Of a stretch of DNA of 64,000 nt, positions 21,977-32,233 are shown one piece after another (position 1 is the first letter of the stretch; each line of letters opens with the position of its first letter). The notes below the pieces were generated by a model. That model worked only from the letters and a program-made list of their open reading frames with translations, ran no database searches and was not told the DNA's origin. This stretch comes from Ichthyophis bannanicus (Eukaryota > Chordata > Amphibia > Gymnophiona > Ichthyophiidae), in the NCBI GenBank assembly GCA_033557465.1, contig CM066045.1:130221596-130285595 (forward strand), in the 5' to 3' direction. Position numbers and translations under genes: made by a program.

Positions 21977-22254
21977 GAGTGGCCTAGTGGTTGGGGCAAG
22001 TTACCTCAGGCTGGAAGGTCAGGGGTTCAAATCCCACCAGAGGACATCAACCTTGGGCTGGAAGGACTGGCGTTTCTTGTGCCACAGGTGCTCCTTGTGG
22101 TCTTGGGCAAGCCACTTAACCCTCCATTGCCCATGTTCCCTGTAAAATAGTTATTTCCAAGTTATAATGCCCTGTTCAATGTAATTTCAGTTTGTTCAAT
22201 GTAAATCACCTTGATATCTGAAAGGTGGTATATAAGAAATGTTAAATAAATAAA
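21977..22254 (+). mobile_element. tRNA-headed SINE with L2-like tail
   Basis: Head: A-box-like GTGGCCTAGTGGTT at 21979-21992 and B box GGTTCAAATCC at 22024-22034. Body: CTTGTGGTCTTGGGCAAGCC and CACTTAACCCTCCATTGCCC. Tail: TTGTTCAATGTAAATCACC...GGTGGTATATAAGAAATG then TTAAATAAATAAAT, nearly identical to the minus-strand tail of the L2-like LINE at 55.6 kb. It is the most complete of the SINE copies here. Confidence 0.9.
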
Positions 22255-22900
22255 TGAGACTGAAGACAGAAGGCCTTGTGAAAGGCCATCAAAGCAAAAC
22301 CATGTCAAGAGGGTGCTAAATGATCATGCAGTCCCTGCAGGCTATGGTCCCTCAATGGACATGGATTACTCTGTGGGGATACCCAGGGTACATACTTTAT
22401 GGGAGTTAGTGTTGTCTGTGTAGGTTTACTGTCCATGGTATTCAGGGTTCTTCAATGGGTTGGGAGGCAAAGAGCAGACCCTGGGCATGGGTTAGGGGGA
22501 TGATGGGCAGATGCTGGACAATTTAGGAGAATAGGGAAGGCAAGAAGATGATGGACATGGGGGGTCAGGGAGGGAGAAGGAAAGAGATGGGAGTTCCAGG
22601 ACGTGGGGCAATGGTGTGAGAAAAAGAGGTGAGGCGCTGGATGAGGGAAGAGACATGCTGGACACAGAAAGGGGGAGTGTTAAATGATGAGAATAAGAAA
22701 CTGGGGAAGTAGAGAGGGAGAATAGGAGGGCTGTGTTAAGGATTGAAAAATAGTAGGTAGATGGAGCAAAAATATGGAGATGGAGGACTGGATGAGATGG
22801 AGCAGAAGTGAAATCTGAGTTGATAGAGACTTAGAAAATAAATGGCAGAAAGCTGAAAAGAGAGGATCAGTGTTGTGGTTCTTGCTTTCTGTTTTTGTTC
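22255..22900. other. Purine-rich stretch, no gene
   Basis: Mostly GGGA/GATG-rich sequence without a clear repeat unit. No frame of interest. Confidence 0.6.
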
Positions 22901-22945
22901 ATTGCAGTTCAGTGAGCAGCGTCAGGAGTCGGTATGTTTTATATT

Positions 22946-23053
22946 AGATTCCCAGGCTACATAATTAAACTGCTACAAATTTTGCTGCATATAAACAGCA
23001 TTACAAAGGGGTTTTTTTGTGGGGGGGGTTTATAATTATGTAGCCTGAGAATG
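22946..23053. repeat. Short hairpin-forming inverted repeat
   Basis: ATTCCCAGGCTACATAATTA at the left pairs with TAATTATGTAGCCTGAGAAT at the right, around an 60-base spacer with poly-T and poly-G runs. Family unknown. Confidence 0.7.
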
Positions 23054-23144
23054 TTTCTTTTTTCTTAGGGCAACCTCCTGTGAGTGATGGAACCCCTGCT
23101 CCACGACTAGAATTCTGAGGAGTCCTTTCCATTTTGGGTGCCTG

Positions 23145-23575
23145 GCAGGATGGGCCCAACTATTAGGCAAGATTAGGTGGCCATTAGGCAGGAGCTATGT
23201 GAGGCAGCAAAAAATTGCAGCAGACAAATGAAAGATCCTGACAGCCCCACCGATTCAGAGCCAATAGTACATACTTTTAAACTCAAGGAGAGTGGACCCA
23301 CACATACGTACAAAGCAAAGTTTAATATTTAAAAGTATGTTGCCCAATTAAGTATTTTAAGGAATTATTGTGGAGGGATTGATATTGGGATGATCGTGAG
23401 GGTTGAATTTAATCATCAGAATGTTGGGCTGGGGGTGGGGGGGGGTTCATAGCTCTAATTTTGGCTAGGGCACTCAATATCCTTGCACTAGCCCTGGTAG
23501 CTCGTGGGGAGGGGGGGGGGGGTGCTAGCTCATCTCTCATCTCAGGCAGCAGATTGCCTTGAATCACCCCTGGTT
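23145..23575. mobile_element. hAT-like repeat remnant
   Basis: Shares a phrase with the repeat near 29.15 kb (ACAAAGCAAAGTTTAA, then TTAAAAGTATG), and its ends read like the GGGCAGCA...CACCCCTG class of hAT derivatives. It contains G-rich tracts (23440-23450, 23508-23523). Exact ends uncertain. From 23580 to 24130 I see no gene. Confidence 0.4.
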
Positions 23576-24132
23576 CCTTCATTTCTAAAATAACAAAAAC
23601 AGTCTAGCTAAAAATAAAGAATATTAATGCACACTGCAGGTGTGAAAATAATTGATCTAATGTTCTATAGCAGGTAAGGAGACTAACATGGTGATAGCAC
23701 ACATCAATTCTAAAACGGTGAAAAGTACAGTAATTATATTCTCAACATTTCTAAACTGATGACCCTCCCCACCACTCCAAGCTGAAAGTGATTCTCAGAT
23801 TTTGTCAATTGCTTTTCATGCCGAAGAATTCATTTATATATGTGTGTGTGGAGGTGGGTGCCTGGCATGCCCACCTGATGGAAGTAGTAGGGCAAAAACA
23901 GTGCCTGAATTCAAAAGGCATGGGACAGACAACAGAGAATCCCTATATAGCAAGAGGGTGAAATCAAAGCAAACCTGAATAACTTTTACACATCAGAAAA
24001 TAGAGGGTGGCGACCTGCACAGAGTGACAGATACAACTCTAGCTGTCTTACTAAGCACAGTAGATGAATCATGCTAGTTTTTATCAGCTGAAGTACCCAT
24101 TTATATGTTTGTGTACATGTGTATATAGAGAG

Positions 24133-24336
24133 GGTGGCCCAAAAAAAAAGTGAGAACATCTCGTAAATTAAAAGCTTAAATAGTTTACTTATTTACCTTT
24201 TTTAGCTATATAACGTCTTTATTTTGACAATTTCTGGTCGCCATCTTTTTTTTAAAATTTGTCAATCGTTTACATCTGTCTTTTTGAATTTTTAAATAAC
24301 TTATATGCTACGAGATGTTCTCACTTTGGGCCACCG
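24133..24336. mobile_element. mariner-type MITE
   Basis: Terminal inverted repeats GGTGGCCCAAAAAAAAAGTG...AGAACATCTCGTA and, reversed at the right end, GGTGGCCCAAAGTGAGAAC...ATCTCGTA enclose about 200 bases with no ORF. The ends resemble Tc1/mariner termini. Dinucleotide-rich flanks (TATATA, GTGTGT) prevent a firm TA duplication call. Confidence 0.75.
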
Positions 24337-24385
24337 TGTGTGTGTGTGTGTGTGTATATATAAATATATATAGTGTGTGTGTGTG
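24337..24385. repeat. (GT)n/(TA)n microsatellite
   Basis: GT and TA dinucleotide runs immediately after the mariner-type MITE. Confidence 0.85.
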
Positions 24386-26361
24386 ACTAAATAATGCACT
24401 TGGGGCCAGGAGTGGTGTCCGTCACCAGAGGTTCCCCACCAAATGAGGAACAGACACGTGGAAAATATGCAGCTAGAGACCCCCACTGAAGGAGCAGGTA
24501 TGCTGAGGAACCAATGAGCCCCAATGCTACAGGACACTGGAAAAGGTGAGCTGCGGGGGCTGCAGGGGCAAGAGAGGAGAGGGGAGGGGAGAGAGAGCGC
24601 TTGCCTTAGGGAGAAGTGAGAGAGGAGAAAGTGAGAGTCTTGAGAGAGAGTGGAAGGAAAGGAGAAAGAGAGAGAGTGTGTCTCGGATGACGAAGGGAGA
24701 AAAAGAGACTATGGGCGGGGTGGGAGGGAGGAAAGGGGGAGAGAGACCAGCTTGGGAGGGAGGTATATATAGAATGTGATGTAGTTTAAATAGTGGGTGA
24801 CTGAGGGAAGGAGTGTGTGTGCTTGGAAGTTAATGGGAAAGAGTAGGAGAGACTGTGCCTGGGTCAAGTTCAGGAGGAGGGGCAAAGGTTTTGTGAGTTT
24901 CTGCTAGCACACATACACTGTGTATTGGTAGATAAGCAGGCATGGAAAATACTTAGAAAACTTAGCTACCAGACAAAAGTCGGACGAGCAAGGGGCATTT
25001 TTTTTGATTAGCTTATTCGCTTTCTTTTATTCCCCTATTTAGTTCTTTTTTTTTCCGTAGTGTTTCTATTCTTTTACTTTGCTCTCTCTTTCCTTCTCTT
25101 CCTTCCAGGGCAGCTGCTTCTCACCTTTTCCTGTTTTCACACATCCATTCCCTAAACCAGGGCAGCATTAAGGGGTGACAAACAGGACACTTGCACTGGG
25201 ACCCCATGTCATAGGAAGCCTCTGAGAACAAAACGAGCAGGTACTCTGTTGCTTTGCCTAGTTTACCTATAGGAAGCCTCTGCGTCTGCCCTGGGCTTCT
25301 TCATGTCTACCACCAGCCCTGCCCTAAACCCACCATCCTCTCCGCGTCTTTGTTTCTCTCATTTTTTACAGGCTCTCTACTCCTCTGCTGTGACCCAGCA
25401 ACAGGACCATGTCAAACTGCAGCAACCTGGCCACTTCCTCTCCCTGGCCTTGCTATGAACCTTAATAGTATCTTTTCCTTCAGGCACCAGGCTCCGAATT
25501 TTAGGCACACTGACGAATTTGCACCTAGAAATGTTTCAGCCCTGAAAATCTTTTCTATTTAGTGCTATCTGAAGCATGCTGGACAATATGAACAGATGTT
25601 CTTAAATATCCAACATAAACCAGATTGAACTCTCTAACATACTGTGCTGTGGTGTGGAACTAGCCCAAAGAACTCGCGCAGTGAAATTGTAATGAATGGT
25701 TTTGAGTGCTAAAGCATGCTTTTGTCTCATAGTGGTTTGTGGACCTTTTTTATACTTTTTACTTCTTCGCTTTCCAGAACAAATCCAAAGGGTGTTTGAA
25801 GTTGTTGCTGCCGTTGGTTGTATGTTTGCCTTTGAGTTCCTGTATCTGCTAACAGAAAGCATAATTTAGAAGACGTTTCTAAGGAGTTGTGTGGACTTTG
25901 GAACTCCTTTCAAATTACTCCAGCCTCAGTGAGCAGTTTATCTGTATTTAATTCTTAACATTCAACATCCTCAGATGATTTCTCTTCATAAGAAAATATC
26001 CTCAAAACTCAAGCTGGAAATTTAACAACATATTTTGTAGCTCAACTGCTAAAATAGTTTTAAAAATATATTTACTTCTCCCAACTGTTGTTGAGATAAT
26101 TTTTGTCTTTGGGGATTATGAAGTCTTGGTGGTCGCTGTAAAGAACACATGTCCATCCGTAAGCATGTATGCCCATACATCCATTAGAAAGTAATTGGTC
26201 AGTTCTGAATGTTATATGAACAGGTATTTTCAAGTTTAAATTGTCAATAAATTGGACCCTTTGGGTTTGCTAAAATTTAGGTTTTCAGTCACAGCTATTG
26301 GTTTGGGTTCTACATATATATACGAAAATGTTTTTGGGCTAATTACTTTCTAGTGGGTTCG
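24386..26361. other. No gene recognised; GA-rich block
   Basis: 24560-24760 is a purine-rich low-complexity block (GAGAG, GGGAGAAAG). The remainder is A/T-rich non-coding sequence. Near 25163-25200 a phrase GGGCAGCATTAAGGGGTGAC may be a hAT-derived fragment. Confidence 0.5.
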
Positions 26362-26457
26362 ATTGTGGATAGGGTTGCCAACTGGCCGGTTTTCAGCCGG
26401 CCTGGCCGGTTTTTCCACGGCCAGGCCGGCTGCCGGCGCAGAGGCAAAACCGGCCCT

Positions 26458-26788
26458 TTAAAAGCCGTTTTTTTTGCTCTGGCCGCAAGATCGGGAGCGG
26501 CCAGAGCAAAAAAGCCGGCTTTTCTCCGCTTGAGAGGGAGCCGGGGAAGCCCGCGCGAGGCCCCGGCTCCCTCTGAACAGCCACCAGCGTGAAGAGCCTT
26601 TTCCTTCACGCTGGCGGCTGTTCCTGTGAAGCCGCGAATGCTGGGAAAGGTTAAAGGTTGCCCTTTAACCTTTCCCAGCATTCGCGGCTTCACAGGAACA
26701 GCCGCCAGCGTGAAGGAAAAGGCTCTTCACGCTGGTGGCTGTACAGAGGGAGCCGGGGCCTCGCGCGGGCTTCCCCGGCTCCCTCTGA
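26458..26788. repeat. Nested hairpins inside the hAT-type element
   Basis: The main palindrome is 26533-26657 paired with 26662-26788 (centre about 26660), nearly perfect. Each arm itself folds: GAGGGAGCCGGGG with CCCCGGCTCCCTC, and CAGCCACCAGCGTGAAG with CTTCACGCTGGCGGCTG. A further hairpin at 26458-26523 (GCTCTGGCCGC with GCGGCCAGAGC) precedes it. Confidence 0.9.
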
Positions 26789-26846
26789 AGCCTCAGACAG
26801 CCGCGATGCTGGTCGGGGGGGGGGGCAAGGACTGCATTGGCTGTGA

Positions 26847-27850
26847 TGGGGGGGACCTGGACTGGAAAATGGCTAAGGGGGGGGGGACCTTGGACTGGAA
26901 AAGGACTAAGGGGGTGGGGGGACTTGGACTGGAAAAGGGCTAAGGGGGGGGGACTTGGACTGTAAAAGGGCTAAGGGGGTGACTTGGACTGGAAATGGGC
27001 AAAGGGGGGGACTTGGACTGGAAAAGGGCTAAGGGGGGTGACTTGGACTGGAAAAGGGCTAAGGGGGGGGACTTGGACTGGAAAAGGGCTAAGGGGGGGA
27101 CTTGGACTGGAAAAGGGCTAAAGGGGGGGGACTTGGACTGGAAAAGGGCTAAGGGGGGGGGGACTTGGACTGGAAAAGGGCTATAGGGGGGGGACTTGGA
27201 CTGGAAAATTGCTAAGGGGGGGGGACTTGGACTGGAAAAGGGCTAAGGGGGGGGGGACTTGGACTGGAAAAAGGGTGGGTTGGGGGGGGGCACCTGGACT
27301 TTAAAAGGGTTAGTGGGGGGGAAATGGACTGGAAATTGGTTGTGATGGGGGTGGAGGCGACCTGGACCAGAAAAGGGCTAGGGGGGGGGGGACACTTGGA
27401 CTGGAAATAGGCTGTGATGGGGGGGGGACCTGGACTGTAAAAGGGTTATGGGGGGGGGACATGGACTGGAAATGGGTTGTGATGGGGGTGGAGGGGACCT
27501 GGACTGGAAATGGGCCATGGTGGAGGAAGGGGGATCTTGGACTGGAAATAGGCTGTGATTAGGGGGGCTAGGACTGCAAATGGGCTGTGATGGTGCGGGG
27601 GGACTCGGACTGCAAATGGGCTGTGATGGTGCGGGGGAACTCGGACTGCAAATGGGCTGTGATGGTGGGGGGGGGGGCCTAGGACTGGAAATAGGCTGTG
27701 ATGGGGGACTTGGACTGGAAATGGGCTGTGATTGGGGGGGGAGCTAGGACTGGAAATGGCCTGTGATGTGAGGGCTAGCACTGGAAATGGGCTGATGAAG
27801 AGCTGGAATAGGACTGGAAATGGGCTGATGTGGGGCATGGGAGAATGGGA
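26847..27850 (+). repeat. G-rich minisatellite, about 30-bp unit
   Basis: Tandem units of the form GGACTTGGACTGGAAAAGGG, CTAAG and a variable G run, nearly uniform from about 26,940 to 27,250. Units then diverge into forms with GGCTGTGATGG to about 27,850. On the minus strand this gives spurious Pro/His/Phe-rich frames. The G runs on the plus strand could form quadruplexes. Confidence 0.9.
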
Positions 27851-28568
27851 CTAGAAGGGAGTGGATGCTGGGTGGGCCTAGAACTATAAGGGAATTGATT
27901 TGGGGGGAGGACTAGAATGGATGGGGAATGAGAATGGAGAGGGGAAAAAATATTTTGTGTGGAAGAAAAGTCTATGATGGGCCGGTATTGGGAGAGTAAG
28001 AGGGGCTTGAGAATGGAAGGGTGAAATTTAAACGGATGATAAAGGAATAAGGAAAGAATTGGGGGAAAGAGCAAAAGGGAAACAATCAGTATGTTAAAGC
28101 AGAAATAGAGAGAGAATGGAAAACATCTAAAAGAGAAGAAAGGACAAATGGATAGCTCGCAGAAGACACGAAGAAACCAGAAGAAAGTGACTGGAGCAAT
28201 TGCAACTGAAAAATAAAACGCCCAAACAGAAGGTAGAAAAATACTTTTTATTTTGAATTTATTAACTGGAATATGTCTGGTCTGGGAAGTGTGTATTGCT
28301 AACATCTTTGCGTTTTTGTTTAGTGCAAGAGGAAATTACTTTATAGTTTTATTTCTCCAGTGTTGTACATTTCATGTTTGGATTTTGGGGTTCCCAGTTT
28401 AATTATTATCTGACCAAGGAAGTTAGCCTACACGTATCCTCGGTAATTTTTGTGGGTGGGGCTGGGGGCGGGGCAGGGGTGGGACTAGGGGCGGAGAATG
28501 GGTGGAGCATGGCAAGCCACAGGTGTCGGGTTTTTCTCGGTGAAAAAGTTGGCAACCCTAATTGTGGA

Positions 28569-29390
28569 GAGTGCAATTGCTTAAAGTTGACTATTTTTAG
28601 TATTGGTTAGACGTGCTCATACTTCCAGGCAAAGGTCTGCCAGCAGTGTGAAAGAATAGTACAGATGGACACAGTTAGGCCAAGACTATCCATCTGCATG
28701 CTGGTGAGTTTGTGTTCGTCTGCAGGGCCGGCCCCAGAGTTGATTCAAGGCCTTGGAGCCCTAAGCAGACTTAGGCCTTATACGCCCCATGGCGGCCAAA
28801 ATCTATTATTTAGCTTTGAATGCCCTGCTCTTTGTTGCCCTCTAGAAGCTTCTGTCCTACGTGACCACCTCATTTGTCTAATGTTTGGGCCTGCCCTGTT
28901 TGAGTGCAGAACAGAAGAGTGTGCCCGTGCTGTCACTAGGAACTCCACCACGAAAAATGATTACACTTTTCCAAACTTGTTAAGCATAAATTTATCAAAC
29001 GTCAAAGAATTTAAAATAGCATAAAAGAAGTGCTCCATAGGGATTAGAAATAGCAGAACTCGCTTGTAATTTTGTGATAATTAAACTCAACAACTGTAAT
29101 CATCTGAACACCACTCATCCAACAATCCTGTGTAAATGCATAAGTGGACATCATACATACAAAGCAAAGTTTAACACTTAAAAGTATGCGTGTGCCTACT
29201 TTCCCCACAGGTAACGCGCTGATGACACTTTGTGTGGCTGTCTGGCTCTATTGATTTGCTTTGATAGCTGCTGCTGCTCTTTGCTCCCGCTTAGACGCTG
29301 CTGCCACCCTAGGTGGCCACCTACTCTTGCCTTATGCTCGACTCGGCCCTGCCCATAAGTTGTATATTTTCTTGTTCTGTTACTTGTTCA
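28569..29390. mobile_element. hAT-like non-autonomous element, probable
   Basis: From about 28723 (CAGGGCCGGCCCCAG) to about 29354 (reverse CAGGGCCGAGTCGAG) there are short inverted ends of the GGGCCGGCCC hAT class. No convincing 8-bp duplication. The interior shares the ACAAAGCAAAGTTTAA phrase with 23.3 kb. No ORF of note. Confidence 0.45.
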
Positions 29391-30769
29391 ATAAAGTTGT
29401 GGAAATGATGAAGTCAGTCCATCTTTATATATCAAGCAGAATTCAGATTAGCTCTCTGTTTACCTACATTTAATACCAGAGCACAGTGGGGACAGACCAG
29501 GAACCATGGAAAAAACTGACCTTGTTAAGATAATTTGAATAACTGCTTTGTTTTTCTACCGATAGTCAAAATTCACAGTCCAAGCACATATGAGGAGTAA
29601 TAGAGAGGGTGGTGAGGTGGCCTCTCGCTTTCTATAACCACCTAAGGTAACAAAATAAGTAAGAACGTCACTGCAACAGGGATCTATTTGCATGCAGAGC
29701 CCCCATTGTATGCAAAAGGACTCATGCATATTCATTATGAACATCCTGAACAATCGACAGGGTTGTGGCCCTTGAGGAATGAGCTTTGCCAGGTGCTCTA
29801 GTTTAGATGTTAGTAGTACGAATGCCCTAACTGATGTTATAGCCGGAACATTTGACTATTCCTAACATATTAGAATAGTGTTTTCCAGGATCTTTTCCCT
29901 AGATACCAAATTTCATCATCTAGAATTTGCAAGAGACTGTCGGCTTATGGCAACACAAAGATAAGCATCAAGCTGGGGGAATGGGGCTAGTGTTTTGGCT
30001 TTAGAACTTATCTTTTTTTTGAATGTTAATCCTACATTTTAGAGGTTACAGCACTGGGCAGTCAGAAAACAGAATTAAACTCTTGAAAACTGGTATTATT
30101 TCTGGCATAAAATCGTTTTAATTTTCTTGCACTCGTGTATTGATGTTGATATTGGATGCATACCTCAGTAAAACTTTCCTTCCAATTATCCCTAGGATTT
30201 AGTTGTTGCTTTTGTCTGCAGTGGTTGGTCCATGGAACCGCTTTTTATTTCTTTGTCTTGTCTGATGATTTTTTTTGTAGAACATTTTCCTACATGGATG
30301 ATATTTAAGTGTTTACTTGATTCTGCAGGTTTACATTAATCCTACCTTGTAAATTTCCCCAGAGCCAGTCATTGTTGTGTTGCATCTTGGCTGGGAGGCA
30401 TGAGCAGGGGGTAGTTGAGGTCGATGGGGAGAACAGCCAAGAGGCAGGGGGAGAAAATGCTGAAGGGTGGAGAGCCTTGAAAGCCAAGAGACAAGGGGAA
30501 CAGATGCCAGGGAGAGTGAAGCCAAAAGGCCAAGAGCAGAAGGTGGGAGGGAGTGATGCTAGAGAGTGACGAGCAGGGAACCAAGAGGCCAGGAAGGAGT
30601 GGATGATAAAGGTGGGGGCCCAAGAGATGGGGATAAGTGCTTCTTTATTTTTTTGCTCGTTTTCCCATCATATTGCTGGATTTCGTCACCTTTCATCTTT
30701 TGAAGTGACTGTGAAGAATCCCACAGGATGTTAACTGCGTAGATGAGACAATGGTGCAAGGAAGAGAGT
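29391..30769. other. No gene; one dispersed repeat and a purine-rich tract
   Basis: 29677-29790 carries the TGCATGCA / TCATGCATATTCAT phrases of the dispersed family also seen near 16.0 and 17.5 kb. 30380-30640 is purine-rich with irregular units such as CCAAGAGGC and GCCAAGAG. The rest shows nothing. Confidence 0.5.
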
Positions 30770-31880
30770 TTTGGATTTGTTAGGAACTGATAACATTCAG
30801 TGGAAGGGAGGGACTCTTCCAAAGGGTAACCCACCTCAACTGGGATGGAACCAGGCTGCTGGCATTAACCTTTAAAAAGGAGATATAGCCGCTTCTAAAC
30901 TAGATAATAGTGGAAAACTGACAGTCTCCTAAAAGCATATGGTTCGGAATGATGTATCCTTGAAGGATACTAGCAAAACATTGAAGTTAGGGCATATCAG
31001 TGGAGAGGTTCCAATAAAGACAAAAGTAACCCAAATGCCCTTAAGTACAGAGCAGACAGAGCTTAAAGATTCCAAACTATCTCTGTCTACCGATAACCAG
31101 GTTAATATGAATAAAATACAACCTCTAAAATGCTTGTATGCAAATGCTAGAAGTCTAAAAAATAAGATGAGAGAGTTAGAATATATAGCACTAGATGAGA
31201 GGTTAGATATGATTGATATCTCAGAGATCTGGTGGAAGGAGGACAACCATTGGGACACTGTGATACCTGGGTACAAATTATATCACAATGATAGAGTAGA
31301 TCAAATTGGTGGAGAGGGTTGCACTCTGTGTTAGAGAGGGCATTGAGTCAGAAAGGATTAAAGTTTTGCAGGAAACAAAATGCACTATAGAATCTCTATG
31401 GATCAAAATTCCATTTAAAAAGGGGAAGGCGGTGGCAGTGGGGGTGTACTATCGACTGCCTGGCCAGAATGAGCAAATGGATGATGAAATGCTCAAAGAA
31501 ATCAGGGAAGCTAACAGAAGCTACAATACAGTAAAAATAATGGGTGATTTAAGTTACCCTGGTGTCGACTGGGACAGTGTCACTTCAGGACATGCTAGGA
31601 TGATAAAGTTTCTAGATTAAATAAATGACTGCTTCTTGGAGCAGCTAGTTCATGAACTGACAAGAGGGGAAGCCATTTTGAATATAGTCCTTAATGGAAC
31701 ACAAAGAGATAAGGGTGTTGGGGCCACTTGGCAATAGTGATAGCATGATCACATTTGATTTAATAAATGGAGGAAGGATGGTAAGGAAATCCACAGTACT
31801 ACCTTTTAACTTTCAAAAGGGAGATTATGATAAAATGAGGAAAACAGTTATGAAAAATATAAAAGGAGCAGAGTGGGCAG
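30770..31880 (+). pseudogene. CR1-clade LINE endonuclease region
   Basis: Starts in the 5' untranslated part (GGAAGGGAGGGACTCTTCC) and runs through LKCLYANARSLKNKMRELEY, IDISEIWWKEDNHWDTVIPG, a frameshift near 31310, AVAVGVYYRLPGQNEQMDDE, KIMGDLSYPGVDWDSV and KSTVLPFNFQKGDYDKMRK. This is the APE-type nuclease. The catalytic Glu is kept, but Ser replaces the conserved Asn in the GDLN motif. It joins ORF1 copy B near 31880 in the same reading frame. It may be the 5' half of the CR1 that resumes at 38388, though about 150 linker residues and some flanking bases do not fit that simply. Confidence 0.8.
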
Positions 31881-32112
31881 ATCAACTTGTGTCGGTGGAT
31901 AGCTTAGATTTATCCACTTTTTTGGAATCATCTAAGGATGAAATCACTACATGGACTACTTTATTAGTTTCTTCTATTTCTGAGATGGATACAAATCTTG
32001 TATTAAAATTCTGTTTTCAGAAAAAGAGTGAGTTATTCTGTGGACAGAAAATTACTATTTTCCCAGATAGCACGTTCTACTCAACTATGGCATAAAGCCT
32101 TTTCCTTATCGG

Positions 32113-32233
32113 TCCTCCAGTTTAGTCCTCCACCTCTGGGTTGTGCACCTCCTCCTGCAGCTTGGAGACTGGGCACGTCAAAATCGTGACATCACTGGAT
32201 GTAGCCTGCTGGTATCTCCCATCAGCCCCAGTG
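32113..32233 (+). repeat. DIRS-B left inverted terminal repeat
   Basis: Reverse complement of 37691-37818, including CTCCAGTTTAGTCCTCCACC, TCAAAATCGTGACAT and GGATGTAGCCTGCTGGTATC. Confidence 0.85.

Larger units (their letters stand above)
26370..28560. mobile_element. Non-autonomous hAT-type DNA transposon
   Basis: Starts TAGGGTTGCCAACT and ends with its exact 14-base reverse complement. It is flanked by perfect 8-bp duplications ATTGTGGA (26362-26369 and 28561-28568). Eight-base duplication with a TAGGG.TGCCA-like terminus indicates hAT. The 2191-bp interior has no transposase. It holds stacked hairpins (26458-26788) and a G-rich minisatellite (26847-27850), then AT-rich and GGGGCGGGG-rich filler. 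Confidence 0.9.

Noticed and set aside
21977..22040. A tRNA gene at the SINE head
   Set aside because: A- and B-box-like words are present but no cloverleaf or acceptor stem can be drawn, and the same head recurs in several SINE copies.
26353..26943. Frames crossing the nested hairpins, similar on both strands
   Set aside because: Near-identical frames on opposite strands are a direct result of the palindrome, not two genes.
27446..28305. Long minus-strand frames rich in Pro, His, Ser and Phe
   Set aside because: They are translations of the G-run minisatellite and neighbouring purine-rich DNA; repetitive, with no start context or domain.
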